Shown here: positions 17,187 to 27,028 of the stretch, one piece after another
Numbering within the stretch: the first letter of the stretch is position 1
Layout: every line of letters starts with the position of its first letter
NCBI GenBank assembly: GCA_938045805.1
Contig: CALIBL010000016.1
Span: 1 to 64,000 of the forward strand
DNA: 64,000 nucleotides
Direction of reading: 5' to 3'
Source of the DNA: an uncultured Rubripirellula sp.
GTDB taxonomy: Bacteria > Planctomycetota > Planctomycetia > Pirellulales > Pirellulaceae
Notes under the pieces: model-generated
Told to the model about the DNA's origin: nothing
Seen by the model: the letters and a program-made list of their open reading frames with translations, nothing else
Databases searched by the model: none
Program-made: the position numbers and the translations under genes

Positions 17187-18605
17187 ATGTCAAAACAGCG
17201 TCGCTACGTCGTCACTCAAGCACTTCCTGCGAGTCCCGCCAGTGCATTTGATTACCATGAGCGACCGGGAGCACTGAACCGACTGATCCCCCCTTGGGAA
17301 AAGGTATCGATTGAATCATCCGACCGCTCGCTAAAAACAGGTAGTCGTGTTGTCCTGAAAACGTCGATCGGAGGCGTGCCACTGAGGTGGGTTGCGGAAC
17401 ACACCCAATACGATCCACCGCGTCTCTTTGCCGACCGACAAGTCTCGGGCCCCTTCGCGGCTTGGAATCATCAACATCGCTTTGAAACTCTGCATGCGGG
17501 TCATCTCGAAAATCAATCTCAACTGGTTGATCAGATTGATTACCGATTACCGTTCGGAGCTTTGGGAGATCTATTTGGAGCGACAAAGGCGCGCAAAAGC
17601 ATTGAGGCGATGTTTGCTTACCGCCATCAGATCACCCACGATGACCTACAGTTGATGCAGCGCTACGCCCCGGAGAAACTCAAAATCGCAGTTTCGGGTA
17701 GTAACGGTTTAGTAGGCCATGCATTGTGCAATCTCTTAAATCTCTTTGGTCACGAAGTGCGTTCGATCGTCCGAGGCGATCAAAAAGAAAGCAATCAAGA
17801 AGCTCCTTGGTCTCGCAGCTCGGACAAGCAGACCCTTGACGGGTTCGATGCAGTTGTCCACCTCGCTGGTAAATCCATAGCGGACGGCCGTTGGAATCCG
17901 CAGCAAAAGTCAGAAATCCGTGATAGCCGAGTGCAAAAAACAAGACAGCTCTGTGAACTTCTGGCATCAAGAAGCCAACCACCTAAAGTTCTAATCTGTG
18001 CATCGGCCACGGGAATTTACGGCGATCGAGGAGACGAAGTTCTCGATGAGGAGTCCACACTCGGTGAATCAACTGATCGCGGAGCGGGCTTCTTGGTAGA
18101 GGTGGGCAAAGAGTGGGAAGAAGCCTGCAGGCCAGCAGCAGAGGCCGGAATACGCGTAGTTCATGCGAGATTTGGAATCATCCTTTCTCCTCGAGGTGGG
18201 GCGCTTCAAAAAATGCTAACTCCGGCAAAACTAATGGGTGGAGCATTAGGGGCAGGGAAGCAGTGGTGGAGCTGGATCGGTCTCGATGATGCGCTCGGAG
18301 CTCTCTACCACTGCATTCAATCCGAGCGGATCCATGGCGCGGTCAATCTTGTCTCGCCACAACCAATTCAAAATAAAGACTTCACCGGTGAACTAGCCCG
18401 AGTCATCGGACGTCCTGCTCTTTTCCCAGCACCAAAAACAATGTTGCGTCTCGCACTAGGTGAAATGGCTGACGCACTCCTTTTAAGTAGCGCGAGAGTG
18501 ATTCCAAAGAAGCTGATTGATTCTGGGTACCAATTCCGATTCACTGAACTTGGAAACCTTCTTCGATACTCGCTTGGACGGAACCTTAAGCATTCGGAAG
18601 CTTGA
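17187..18605 (+). CDS. SRPBCC - TIGR01777 epimerase fusion protein
   Basis: Residues 1-155 form a START/Bet v 1-like SRPBCC domain (ALPASPASAFDYHERPGALNRL ... HQITHDDLQLMQRY). Residues 162-470 are an extended-SDR epimerase of the TIGR01777 (YfcH) type with the NAD(P)-binding motif SGSNGLVGHAL and a C-terminal DUF1731 tail (GRPALFPAPKTMLRLALGEMADALL). The chosen ATG gives 472 residues; a TTG at 17118 would add 23 residues of poor family similarity. Such fusions occur widely in bacteria; the substrate is not known. A small membrane protein gene starts 6 bases after the stop and is likely co-expressed. Confidence 0.9.
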   Translation: MSKQRRYVVTQALPASPASAFDYHERPGALNRLIPPWEKVSIESSDRSLKTGSRVVLKTSIGGVPLRWVAEHTQYDPPRLFADRQVSGPFAAWNHQHRFETLHAGHLENQSQLVDQIDYRLPFGALGDLFGATKARKSIEAMFAYRHQITHDDLQLMQRYAPEKLKIAVSGSNGLVGHALCNLLNLFGHEVRSIVRGDQKESNQEAPWSRSSDKQTLDGFDAVVHLAGKSIADGRWNPQQKSEIRDSRVQKTRQLCELLASRSQPPKVLICASATGIYGDRGDEVLDEESTLGESTDRGAGFLVEVGKEWEEACRPAAEAGIRVVHARFGIILSPRGGALQKMLTPAKLMGGALGAGKQWWSWIGLDDALGALYHCIQSERIHGAVNLVSPQPIQNKDFTGELARVIGRPALFPAPKTMLRLALGEMADALLLSSARVIPKKLIDSGYQFRFTELGNLLRYSLGRNLKHSEA

Positions 18606-18611
18606 AATACA

Positions 18612-19061
18612 ATGACAGGCAATGCCATTTTCCTTTTCAACCTGCTTTCAACTTGGTACATGGTTGGCTTGATCTGGATGGTACAGATCGTGCATTACAA
18701 CCTATTTGACAGAGTTGGCAGCAACGTTTTTGCGCATTACGAGGCGGAGCACAATCGGCTGATCACGCCCATCGTTGGCATTCCCATGCTGATCGAGATT
18801 GCGACCGCAGCGATACTACTCTGGCAGACGCCAAGTTTCATGCCAAAATCGGCGGTATGGGTAGGACTGGGGCTAATCGTCGTAATCTGGTTGTCGACGT
18901 TACTATTACAAATCCCAGCCCACCAACGACTGCTTGAAGGCTTCGATCCCGCTACCTACAAACGCCTCGTCTCAAGCAATTGGATCCGCACCATTGCCTG
19001 GTCGGCGCGTGGATTGATACTGGGTTACTACCTGAGCTTGGTTCTACAGCGCATCAAGTAA
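18612..19061 (+). CDS. Small four-helix membrane protein
   Basis: The 149-residue product has four hydrophobic segments (residues 5-25, 55-75, 80-105, 128-146) and a conserved-looking polar loop after the first (VQIVHYNLFDRVG, then YEAEHNRLITPIVGIPMLIE). The invariant-looking His and Glu/His residues in that loop could bind a cofactor or metal, but no family is recognised with confidence. It begins 6 bases after the epimerase fusion gene, so the two are probably translated from one message. The stop codon abuts that of the convergent sucD. Confidence 0.75.
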   Translation: MTGNAIFLFNLLSTWYMVGLIWMVQIVHYNLFDRVGSNVFAHYEAEHNRLITPIVGIPMLIEIATAAILLWQTPSFMPKSAVWVGLGLIVVIWLSTLLLQIPAHQRLLEGFDPATYKRLVSSNWIRTIAWSARGLILGYYLSLVLQRIK

Positions 19062-19943
19062 TCAGCCATTCGCCTTCGCAATTGCCTGCACAACTGCATC
19101 ACCCATATCGGCGGGTGTTGGAGCAACGACGATGCCGGCATCTTCGAGTGCGGCAACTTTCTCTTCGGCGGTACCCTTTCCACCACTAATGATTGCACCC
19201 GCATGACCCATTCGCTTGCCGGGGGGTGCAGTGCGTCCTGCGATGAACGCCGCAACTGGCTTGGTAACATTGGCCTTTGCAAACGCAGCGGCTTCTTCTT
19301 CTGCGGAGCCACCAATCTCACCGATCATTAAGATCGCTTCGGTTTGATCATCATCCTGATAGAGTTTTAAGAGATCGATAAAACTGGTGCCAACAATGGG
19401 ATCACCGCCAAGGCCGACGCAAGTACTCTGACCGAGCCCAAGGTTGGTGGTTTGCCAGACAGCTTCATAGGTCAGCGTACCGCTTCGGCTCATCACTCCA
19501 ACCTTTCCTGGCTGATGAATGTACCCAGGCATAATCCCGATTTTGCATGAACCGGGGGTAATCACACCGGGACAATTCGGCCCGATAAGCACCGAATTAC
19601 TGGCTCGAACTTTCTCATAAACGCGAACCATATCAACAACGGGAACGCCTTCAGTAATTGCACAGATCACTTCAATCCCGGCATCCACAGCCTCGAGAAT
19701 TGCATCGGCTGTAAACGGAGGAGGGACAAAGATCATCGTTGCATTGGCCCCCGTCTCCTGCACAGCTTCATCAACTGTATCGAACACAGGAATGCCCTCG
19801 ACACTCTGCCCACCTTTACCGGGGGTGACACCACCGACCATCTGGGTTCCGTAGTCTCGACAACCGAGTGAGTGGAAGGTGCCTGCATTACCGGTGATGC
19901 CTTGGCAAATGACTTTGGTGCTACCGTCAACCAGGATGCTCAT
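19062..19943 (-). CDS. sucD: Succinate-CoA ligase (ADP/GDP-forming), alpha subunit
   Basis: The 293-residue protein has the CoA-binding Rossmann domain at the N-terminus ([21 protein letters not shown]) and the ligase domain with the phosphohistidine site GHAGA, the His being residue 247. It forms the alpha half of the TCA-cycle enzyme that makes ATP or GTP from succinyl-CoA. Length matches the family. It lies 69 bases downstream of sucC on the same strand. Its stop directly touches the stop of a convergent gene, leaving no room for a terminator between them. Confidence 0.97.
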   Translation of the reverse strand: MSILVDGSTKVICQGITGNAGTFHSLGCRDYGTQMVGGVTPGKGGQSVEGIPVFDTVDEAVQETGANATMIFVPPPFTADAILEAVDAGIEVICAITEGVPVVDMVRVYEKVRASNSVLIGPNCPGVITPGSCKIGIMPGYIHQPGKVGVMSRSGTLTYEAVWQTTNLGLGQSTCVGLGGDPIVGTSFIDLLKLYQDDDQTEAILMIGEIGGSAEEEAAAFAKANVTKPVAAFIAGRTAPPGKRMGHAGAIISGGKGTAEEKVAALEDAGIVVAPTPADMGDAVVQAIAKANG

Positions 19944-20012
19944 TTCTAACTTGCTAGCTGGATAGAGTTGACTGAATAAAAAGTGAATGAACGATTGTCA
20001 GTTCGACATGAA

Positions 20013-21197
20013 CTATGCGACTGCTGCGACGATCTTTTTCGCCGCATCTGTGATATCGGTCGCGCTAATAATATCAACGTCGCTTTCGGCGAGCATTTTG
20101 CGACCTTCTTCTACCTCGGTGCCTTCCAACCGAACCACCAATGGAACGTTGAAACCAACGACCTTACTCGCCTCAATCAAAGCAGATGCGATCGTCGTGC
20201 AGCGTGCGATTCCACCGAAGATATTGACAAGAACACCTTTGCAATTCGGATCAGACAGGAGGATTCGAAACGCTTCGGTAACTTGCTCCGTGTTGGCTCC
20301 ACCTCCTACGTCAAGGAAGTTAGCGGGTTGACCACCGTGATACTTAATGATGTCCATCGTTGACATCGCGAGACCCGCACCGTTGACCAAGCATCCGATA
20401 TTACCCTCCAGTTTGACGTAACTCAGACCGGACTCACTTGCACGAACCTCACTCGGTTCTTCCTCTGATAAATCCCGTAGTTCAAGCAAATCCTTGTGGC
20501 GATACAGGGCGTTGCTATCGAACGTCACTTTCGCATCCAAAGCGATCATTTGACCGTCACCAGTGATAACAAGGGGATTGATCTCAGCAAGAGAACAGTC
20601 GTAATCCACGTAAAACCGACAGACTGCGGGCATGAATTTGAAGGCAGCTTTGGCTGCTGCACCCGTAATCCCAAGCTTCTTGCAAAGCTTTCGGACTTGG
20701 TACGCCTCCAGTCCAACTGCGGGATCAAAATGCTCTTTGAAGATCAACTCCGGTGTTTCTTCGGCGACTGCCTCGATTTCAACACCACCCTCGGTACTCA
20801 CCATGAGCACAGGTTTCGCAACCGCACGATCCAAAACGATCCCAAGGTAGAGTTCGCGAGCGATATCACATCCCGCCTCAACAAAAACTTGATTAACCGT
20901 TTTACCCTCTAGCCCCGTTTGAATCGTCACCAAAGTTTTTCCGATGAGGCCCTCGGCGGCCTGTCGAACGTCATCAGCCGATTGACAGACAACCACTCCA
21001 CGCTGGTTCGGGTTATCTGCAACCGTTCCCTTACCGCGACCTCCCGCATGTATCTGACTCTTCACCACTGCGATTTTCCCGCCCAACTTGTCGTAGGCAG
21101 CCACCGCTTCATCAGGAGTCTTTGCGACGATCCCTTCCAGTACAGGCACACCAGCTTGGCGAAACAGTTCTTTGGCTTGGAATTCGTGTATCTTCAT
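20013..21197 (-). CDS. sucC: Succinate-CoA ligase (ADP/GDP-forming), beta subunit
   Basis: The 394-residue product starts with the family signature ([12 protein letters not shown]) and contains an ATP-grasp domain ([12 protein letters not shown], then [20 protein letters not shown]) and a C-terminal CoA-ligase domain ([27 protein letters not shown]). Length is normal for the family. It is the promoter-proximal gene of a sucC-sucD pair. Its leader contains two overlapping inverted repeats described separately. Confidence 0.97.
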   Translation of the reverse strand: MKIHEFQAKELFRQAGVPVLEGIVAKTPDEAVAAYDKLGGKIAVVKSQIHAGGRGKGTVADNPNQRGVVVCQSADDVRQAAEGLIGKTLVTIQTGLEGKTVNQVFVEAGCDIARELYLGIVLDRAVAKPVLMVSTEGGVEIEAVAEETPELIFKEHFDPAVGLEAYQVRKLCKKLGITGAAAKAAFKFMPAVCRFYVDYDCSLAEINPLVITGDGQMIALDAKVTFDSNALYRHKDLLELRDLSEEEPSEVRASESGLSYVKLEGNIGCLVNGAGLAMSTMDIIKYHGGQPANFLDVGGGANTEQVTEAFRILLSDPNCKGVLVNIFGGIARCTTIASALIEASKVVGFNVPLVVRLEGTEVEEGRKMLAESDVDIISATDITDAAKKIVAAVA

Positions 21198-21709
21198 CGA
21201 TGCAGAAAATTGCTTTGTGTTTCGAAAATAGGGAATTGAGAGCTGAACTCTCTCAACCTTGTATCGCCTCGGCGTTTTGGGTCAAAGCAAGGTTGATTCG
21301 TGATCCAAAGGGAGTTTAACAATAAGCCAAGGCTGCCGGGATTCAATACAGCCCCGAAGCCCATCGGCTCGATCAGCTCTGTTGCCCGTGTAGCTGTTGA
21401 GCCCACTTACCCGTGTAGCCCTAAGGATCGTCTAGAATATACGCGGCTCCGGCCTGCACAGGAACCACCGATCAGGTCACGATAAACCGCGGTTGAAAAA
21501 CTATGGCACTTGGGTAGTTCTCGGAGGCAGTCGCTGCCGACACAGAATGCGAAGGAAGCAACCTCACCTTCCCTCAGAGCCGGCTCCAATTCAGTCAACC
21601 TCTTATCCGATAAGACAAGCCGCAGTAAAACTCCCTGACGCTAAACGATCCAAATACTCGCGCAATTCAGATCTTCCAACAAAAGAAACGTCGAGAAAGA
21701 CTCAGCAGG
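21198..21709. other. Divergent spacer between sucC and the UxaA-type gene
   Basis: The 512-base region has no convincing gene. Next to sucC it holds two overlapping inverted repeats (21236-21256 and 21254-21295). Further right there is a small GGCAG-TCG-CTGCC hairpin near 21528-21540 and two copies of CCGTGTAGC about 30 bases apart near 21390-21420. Promoters for both divergent genes must lie here, but none is clear by eye. Confidence 0.4.
21236..21295 (-). promoter_or_regulatory. Overlapping inverted repeats in the sucC leader
   Basis: A perfect 7-base inverted repeat (TTGAGAG 21236-21242, CTCTCAA 21250-21256) and a perfect 8-base one (CAACCTTG 21254-21261, CAAGGTTG 21288-21295) share three bases. 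They lie 39-98 bases upstream of the sucC start. They could form alternative RNA folds or a regulator-binding site; nothing more can be said from sequence. Confidence 0.3.
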
Positions 21710-23266
21710 ATGGATAACGAACAAAACGGCTTGGTGATCCTGAATGCAGATGACAACGTTGCAATCGCAACGGAACCTCTCGCACCGGGAATCACGCGTT
21801 ACTTCGGTGATCGCTCCGTTTGCCCACTCTTACCGATTCCTGCGGGACACAAAATCGCGGTTAAATTCATCCAAAAGGGTGATTCAATCGTGAAGTATGG
21901 GCAACCGATTGGCCTAGCCAAAGAAGACGTCCCCGAGGGGATGCATGTCCACACGCACAACCTCATGGACCACCACATCGTCTCCCATGACCTCAGCGAT
22001 CGGGATCCACCTCAACCACCCGAGCCGCTCTTGAGAGAATTCCAGGGGTTTCACCGCCCCAATGGTGAAGTGGGCACACGCAACTACGTTGCAATCATTT
22101 CAACGGTGAATTGCAGTGCCTCTGTTTGCCACGAAGTCGTTAAACGATTTGACGCTCAGCGTCTCAAAAGGTGGCCAAACGTTGATGGCGTTTTTGCAGT
22201 GACACACGGAACGGGATGCGCGTTGGAGTATCACGGGATCAAACACCAAATGCTTGGAAGAGTGCTTGCTGGGTACGCAAAACACTGCAACGTCGGTGGA
22301 ACGCTTGTGATCGGTCTCGGCTGCGAACAAACTACCTCAGGCTACCTCGCAGAGCACCACGGTCTTGTCTCTCTCCATGCCCCCGATGGCTCGAAGTTGA
22401 CCAAGGACGATGGCATTCCGATGCTAACCATGCAAACCGAGGGCGGTACCCGCGCAACGATCGAAAAAGCGGACGCACTGTTGGAACAGGTCCTTGACCG
22501 CGCGAACCAATTCCAACGCCAGCCGGCTGACGCGAAGCACCTAACCTTGGCGGTGGAGTGTGGTGGGAGCGATGGCTATTCAGGGTTGACCGCAAACCCA
22601 GCCGTTGGTGTTGTATCAGACCGCATTGTGGCCTGTGGCGGCACATCCATCATCTCTGAAACCACGGAGCTCTATGGAGCCGAGCACCTTCTTGTCAAAC
22701 GCAGCCGGTCCGAGGAAGTTGCACAAAAACTGCTCGATCGCATCGAATGGTGGAAGAAGTACGTGGCAATGTATGGCGGCCAAATTGACAACAATCCGTC
22801 GGTGGGGAACAAAGCCGGCGGACTCACCACCATCACGGAAAAATCCCTTGGTGCGGTGTCCAAAAGTGGAAGCACAACCCTTCAAGAAGTCTATCAATAC
22901 GGAGAGCAGGTACAGACAAAAGGTCTGGTGGTCATGGACTCACCCGGTTTTGATCCCGCCAGTGTCACCGGCAAAGTTGCCGGGGGCGCCAATCTGGTGA
23001 TGTTCACCACGGGTCGTGGGAGTTGCTTTGGCTGCAAACCGACCCCCGTTATCAAAATCTCCTCCAACACATCGCTATTCGAACGACTCCGCGATGACAT
23101 GGATCTCGATGCCGGAACGGTTCTTCAGGGCGAAGACCTGCAGGCGACCGGTGACCGCTTTTTTGAATACGCGCTCCGTGTTGCAAGTGGGGAAAAAACT
23201 TGCAGCGAGGCACTGGGACTTGGAGATCACGAATTCACTCCATGGACCGTTGGCCCGACCGTTTAG
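21710..23266 (+). CDS. UxaA-family dehydratase (altronate/galactarate dehydratase type)
   Basis: The 518-residue protein has an N-terminal SAF-like domain (residues 10-90, with VKFIQKGDSIVKYGQPIG and the His-rich GMHVHTHNLMDHH) followed by the large UxaA/GarD catalytic domain (GEVGTRNYVAIISTVNCSASV, GLGCEQTT, VECGGSDGYSGLTANPAVG). These are fused in a single chain as in altronate dehydratase. Such enzymes are metal-dependent and remove water from sugar acids to give 2-keto-3-deoxy acids. Whether the substrate is altronate, galactarate or another acid cannot be decided. A 2-hydroxyacid dehydrogenase gene follows 169 bases downstream and may act in the same route. Confidence 0.9.
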   Translation: MDNEQNGLVILNADDNVAIATEPLAPGITRYFGDRSVCPLLPIPAGHKIAVKFIQKGDSIVKYGQPIGLAKEDVPEGMHVHTHNLMDHHIVSHDLSDRDPPQPPEPLLREFQGFHRPNGEVGTRNYVAIISTVNCSASVCHEVVKRFDAQRLKRWPNVDGVFAVTHGTGCALEYHGIKHQMLGRVLAGYAKHCNVGGTLVIGLGCEQTTSGYLAEHHGLVSLHAPDGSKLTKDDGIPMLTMQTEGGTRATIEKADALLEQVLDRANQFQRQPADAKHLTLAVECGGSDGYSGLTANPAVGVVSDRIVACGGTSIISETTELYGAEHLLVKRSRSEEVAQKLLDRIEWWKKYVAMYGGQIDNNPSVGNKAGGLTTITEKSLGAVSKSGSTTLQEVYQYGEQVQTKGLVVMDSPGFDPASVTGKVAGGANLVMFTTGRGSCFGCKPTPVIKISSNTSLFERLRDDMDLDAGTVLQGEDLQATGDRFFEYALRVASGEKTCSEALGLGDHEFTPWTVGPTV

Positions 23267-23435
23267 TTGGTGAGTTCCACAAGCTCACGCCAACACACAT
23301 CCCGAGCACAAACGGTAAATAATGATTTCAAGTCATGAACTGATCCTACACTAGGCCACGAAAATCACTTTTAAAAAGCAAACAACACCGTCACTCGGAA
23401 ATCTCAAAAACCACTCCCTCCTCAATCTATAAACC

Positions 23436-24434
23436 ATGAACCAAACCCTTCCCAAAGTTGTCATCACGGACTTCATCAACGACTCTCTCGCCATCGAAAA
23501 AGAAGTTCTTGAGGGGATCGCAACTGTCGAAGCATTCGACGCTTATGACGAGATGTCACTACACGGAAAGATTGAATCAGCCAAAGCCGTCATGCTGTAT
23601 CACAACCTGTCACTCACTGCGGCAACCATCGAAAGGTTAGAAGACTGCGACCTGATTGTTCGGTGTGGGGTTGGATTCGATAATGTCGATCACTCCTACG
23701 CTCGGCAACGCGGGATCCCCGTCGCTAACGTTCCCGACTATGGGACTGAAGAAGTGGCAGATTCAGCAATTGGCATGGCTCTAGCTCTCACCCGCGGAAT
23801 CCATTTCTACAACCAGCGGATGCGTTCCAATCCCGACCCGTGGATGTATCACGTCTCCCCATCACTGTACCGTCACCGAGGTCGCGTCTTTGGTATTGTG
23901 GGTATGGGCCGAATCGGCACTGCAACCGCTCGAAGAGCTCTGGCGATGGGAATGGATGTCCGTTTCTACGATCCGTTCAAACCAGACGGTTACGACAAGG
24001 CTAACGGAGTCTCACGAGTTGAAACGCTCGAAGAACTCATGCGTGAATCCTTCATCCTCAGCCTTCACTGCCCCCTAAACGAAGAATCACGACATCTGAT
24101 CAATGCGAAAACACTTCAGTGGCTTCCCGAAGGTAGCTACCTCGTGAATACCTCACGGGGCGATGTAGTCGATACCGATGCTATTCCTGATGCGTTGGCA
24201 AGCGGTCGGTTGGCCGGAGCGGCAATTGATGTGCTTGCTGAAGAACCACCCTCGCCGAGCAACCCTTTGTTGGTGGCTTGGCGAGATCCAGCTCATCCTG
24301 CCTACGAGCGTCTGCTGATCAATCCACACTCCGCTTTTTACTGCGAGGAAGGCCTAGAGGACATGAGGCGAAAAGGGGCCGAAGCATGTCGCAGAGCACT
24401 CACCGGAGAACGTCTTCGCAACATCATTAACTAA
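23436..24434 (+). CDS. D-isomer-specific 2-hydroxyacid dehydrogenase
   Basis: The 332-residue protein shows the flavodoxin-like substrate domain, then the NAD-binding motif (GIVGMGRIGTATARRAL) and the active-site set: Arg in NTSRGDVVD, a Glu in the LAEEPPSPSNPL stretch, and His in NPHSAFY. The family reduces 2-keto acids or oxidises D-2-hydroxyacids (glycerate, phosphoglycerate, lactate and others); CtBP-like variants also score here. Length is typical of the short forms without an ACT domain. It follows a sugar-acid dehydratase gene, which suggests a role in sugar-acid catabolism, though this is inference. Confidence 0.92.
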   Translation: MNQTLPKVVITDFINDSLAIEKEVLEGIATVEAFDAYDEMSLHGKIESAKAVMLYHNLSLTAATIERLEDCDLIVRCGVGFDNVDHSYARQRGIPVANVPDYGTEEVADSAIGMALALTRGIHFYNQRMRSNPDPWMYHVSPSLYRHRGRVFGIVGMGRIGTATARRALAMGMDVRFYDPFKPDGYDKANGVSRVETLEELMRESFILSLHCPLNEESRHLINAKTLQWLPEGSYLVNTSRGDVVDTDAIPDALASGRLAGAAIDVLAEEPPSPSNPLLVAWRDPAHPAYERLLINPHSAFYCEEGLEDMRRKGAEACRRALTGERLRNIIN

Positions 24435-24516
24435 ATGGTTCAGTTTCAAAGAAGAGCAACTCGTTTTAAAAGCGGCAGGTTACCAGTCAGGCAAACCGAG
24501 CAAGTAACAAACTGAT

Positions 24517-26877
24517 TTACCTTACCTTAATCGTCTCCATCGCCGCTTCGTTTGGCGTCGCTGCATCCTCCACGGGCACCGATGAGACGCTAAATTTACG
24601 AACAACCAGCCAAAGCCCGAGTGTCACCAAAACGATTGAGAAGACAGCGAAGGCTCCCTCCCAAAGCAAAGCAGATCTCATCACCGCGACCGGGGAGATC
24701 ACCTTACGAAGTCGATACTGAACTAGAACCAATAGATCGGTCTGCTCCTTGTCAATTTCGGTATCCTCTTCTGAATCCTCCAGCAACGGATCAGTCAATG
24801 ATTCATCCAACGCTGGTTCGATCGGCTTGGCGGCACCATTCCTCGGAAGCGTGACTGGCTGCATGGCTGCAATCCATTCCCCATAGTACGCGTCGCCACC
24901 GTCTGCTTTCGCAAGTGGATCGAGATAGTCCACGTCACGACCATCGAACAACCTTGCCATCAGGAGCGGTGGAATCTGATAACGCTCACCAGCAACGTCT
25001 GCACCCTGCCGTCGTCGGGTTTCAATCATCGGATGCTGCAAAATCGTTCCCTGTGTCGGTCCAGGTCTAGCCTCCACCAAAACAGCAACCTGATTGTTGC
25101 CGTACCTGCTCTGCAAAAGATCAAAGTCACCCAGATTCACGGTGACAACGAACATCGCGTCTGGCTCCGAATGATCCTCGTTCAAATAAATAGGAGTACT
25201 GATCGCAACTTTCCAAAGCTGCGTTGCCGTACTGGAGAATGCTGCGGACATGCGAGTTTCCCGCAGCGCCGAAACCGATCCAATTTTGGTGGTGTCCTTG
25301 GGAAGATCGGTGCGTCCACCGTGAAAATAGGTTCGATAACAATAGTTTCGACCGCTACTATCTTGCCTCACCTCCACTGGAGAATCATAGGCGATAGCGA
25401 TGATTGTGCCCTGCCGATCGGTAACAAACATGGATGCGAGGTGCTGACCACTGAGAGGTCCATATCGCTCCAATCTCCGTGATAACAATCCCTTCAAGTT
25501 CTGATGTGTTTCAGACGCGAGCAACCGCTCCCTGGGATCACTTTCCTGATGCGTCGCGGAAGAAACCCCCATCTGATTGATTTCGATCACCGCGTCTGCA
25601 ACATCGGGATCATTCAGGCAGTCGCGTAGGGCTAAGCGAAACTCAGTCTCTTCGGTCTCATCTTCGGTGAGGCGATAATAACGATCAATTTCGCTCTCGA
25701 GCGTTCTAGCTGCAAACGCCGCAGCAAGTTCATTACTCTCAAATGCCTCCTGACGCAGAGCAGTAATCGTGCTCTGACTCGCTTGTCGAACAGTTCGAGC
25801 AGCAAAGATGCTCGTGGCAATCAGAATGAGTAGAGGACCGACAATTCCCATCAACATCAGGGGTCGTCGAGTCCGAAAAGCTTCCCGCCGAGAGAGCTCC
25901 TGCAGAATCTGCTGCACATTGGCATAACGATCGTCGGGACTCGGAGCTAAACATCGAGCAACAATACGGGCGAGAGGGCGGTCGACACCCTCACGTTCAG
26001 TAAGAAGTTGTGGTGCCCCTCGCTGCAAAATCATCTGCCGGTAGGAGGACAATCTTTCCTCCAATGAATTGGCCGTATCCAAATGATTTAATGTACTTTG
26101 GTCACGATGAGGGGGGCGACCCGTCAGAAGTCGATAGAAGATGGCACCCACTGCGTAAACATCCCAACTCGCATCTGGGGAAGCACTCAGATCCGCCTGC
26201 TCCGGGGCCATGTAAAACAGGGTTCCCAATGCGGGAGTTTGATCGCCCGATAACCGACTCTGGCCAAAGTCGGCAAGTCTGGGCTCGTTGTCCTCTCCGA
26301 GAAGCAAATTCGCGGGTTTAAGATCGCAGTGCAAAACCCCCTTACCATGGCAACGATTCAAACCGAAACAAATCTTTTTAAATAATTCAACCGCCTCGCC
26401 GACGGGAAGACGCGACCTTTCCCCCAGCAGATCCTCCAAGGATCCTCCCGTGATCAACTCCATCACATAATAAGGTGGCTCCGCATCCCAACCCACCTCC
26501 AACACTTGCACGACGTAGCGATCAGCAGAAAGCTGAACAAGATTTTTCACCTCTCGACTCAACAAGGACCAATTCACCCCACCGCGATGGAGATAAAACT
26601 TGACAGCAACATCACGCCCCGTATTCAGGTCACGCCCCACCCAAACCTGCCCAAAAGCCCCAGCACCAAGAAATCGAGTCAGGCGATAACCAGGAACGTT
26701 AGACGGTGGCGTTGTCGCTTGCACCGACATTTGCTGGCTGTAAGCCATCGCATCGACCGACTGCGGTTCCGTGCCGTCTCCGTTGGCACCGTCAAATCGT
26801 TGATCCGTCCCCGCTTGCTCTGCCTCACGCCGCTCTGCCTCCTCAAGGTTCTCGGAAGGTGATTTTTTGAAATCCAT
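24517..26877 (-). CDS. Membrane Ser/Thr protein kinase with extracytoplasmic Cache domain
   Basis: The ATG at 26877 gives 786 residues; a TTG at 26931 would add 18. An acidic tail (1-60) precedes a Hanks-type kinase domain (about 63-340): Gly loop GAGAFGQV (71-78), Lys93 in VAVKFY, catalytic loop HCDLKPAN (183-190, Cys replacing the usual Arg of HRD), DFG (203-205) and MAPEQ. A membrane helix follows (LMLMGIVGPLLILIATSIFAA). The next 300 residues resemble a double Cache sensor (MFVTDRQGTIIAIA, YCYRTYFHGG, VAISTPIYL, VVTVNLGDF). A second membrane helix sits near the C-terminus. The layout suggests a ligand-sensing kinase. The HCD variant suggests weaker dependence on activation-loop phosphorylation. 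Confidence 0.93.
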   Translation of the reverse strand: MDFKKSPSENLEEAERREAEQAGTDQRFDGANGDGTEPQSVDAMAYSQQMSVQATTPPSNVPGYRLTRFLGAGAFGQVWVGRDLNTGRDVAVKFYLHRGGVNWSLLSREVKNLVQLSADRYVVQVLEVGWDAEPPYYVMELITGGSLEDLLGERSRLPVGEAVELFKKICFGLNRCHGKGVLHCDLKPANLLLGEDNEPRLADFGQSRLSGDQTPALGTLFYMAPEQADLSASPDASWDVYAVGAIFYRLLTGRPPHRDQSTLNHLDTANSLEERLSSYRQMILQRGAPQLLTEREGVDRPLARIVARCLAPSPDDRYANVQQILQELSRREAFRTRRPLMLMGIVGPLLILIATSIFAARTVRQASQSTITALRQEAFESNELAAAFAARTLESEIDRYYRLTEDETEETEFRLALRDCLNDPDVADAVIEINQMGVSSATHQESDPRERLLASETHQNLKGLLSRRLERYGPLSGQHLASMFVTDRQGTIIAIAYDSPVEVRQDSSGRNYCYRTYFHGGRTDLPKDTTKIGSVSALRETRMSAAFSSTATQLWKVAISTPIYLNEDHSEPDAMFVVTVNLGDFDLLQSRYGNNQVAVLVEARPGPTQGTILQHPMIETRRRQGADVAGERYQIPPLLMARLFDGRDVDYLDPLAKADGGDAYYGEWIAAMQPVTLPRNGAAKPIEPALDESLTDPLLEDSEEDTEIDKEQTDLLVLVQYRLRKVISPVAVMRSALLWEGAFAVFSIVLVTLGLWLVVRKFSVSSVPVEDAATPNEAAMETIKVR

Positions 26878-27028
26878 ATTTGAAACCAAGTGAGTGCCGC
26901 AACAAAGAAAGCAAGTCCAATCCGATTTCAATCGTGGGCGATTAGTGGAAATGATCTGAACAGCAAAATCACCGAAAAGAAATCACCCAGAAGGTCATCT
27001 GCATTTAATCGCAAACGCCACCCCCAAT

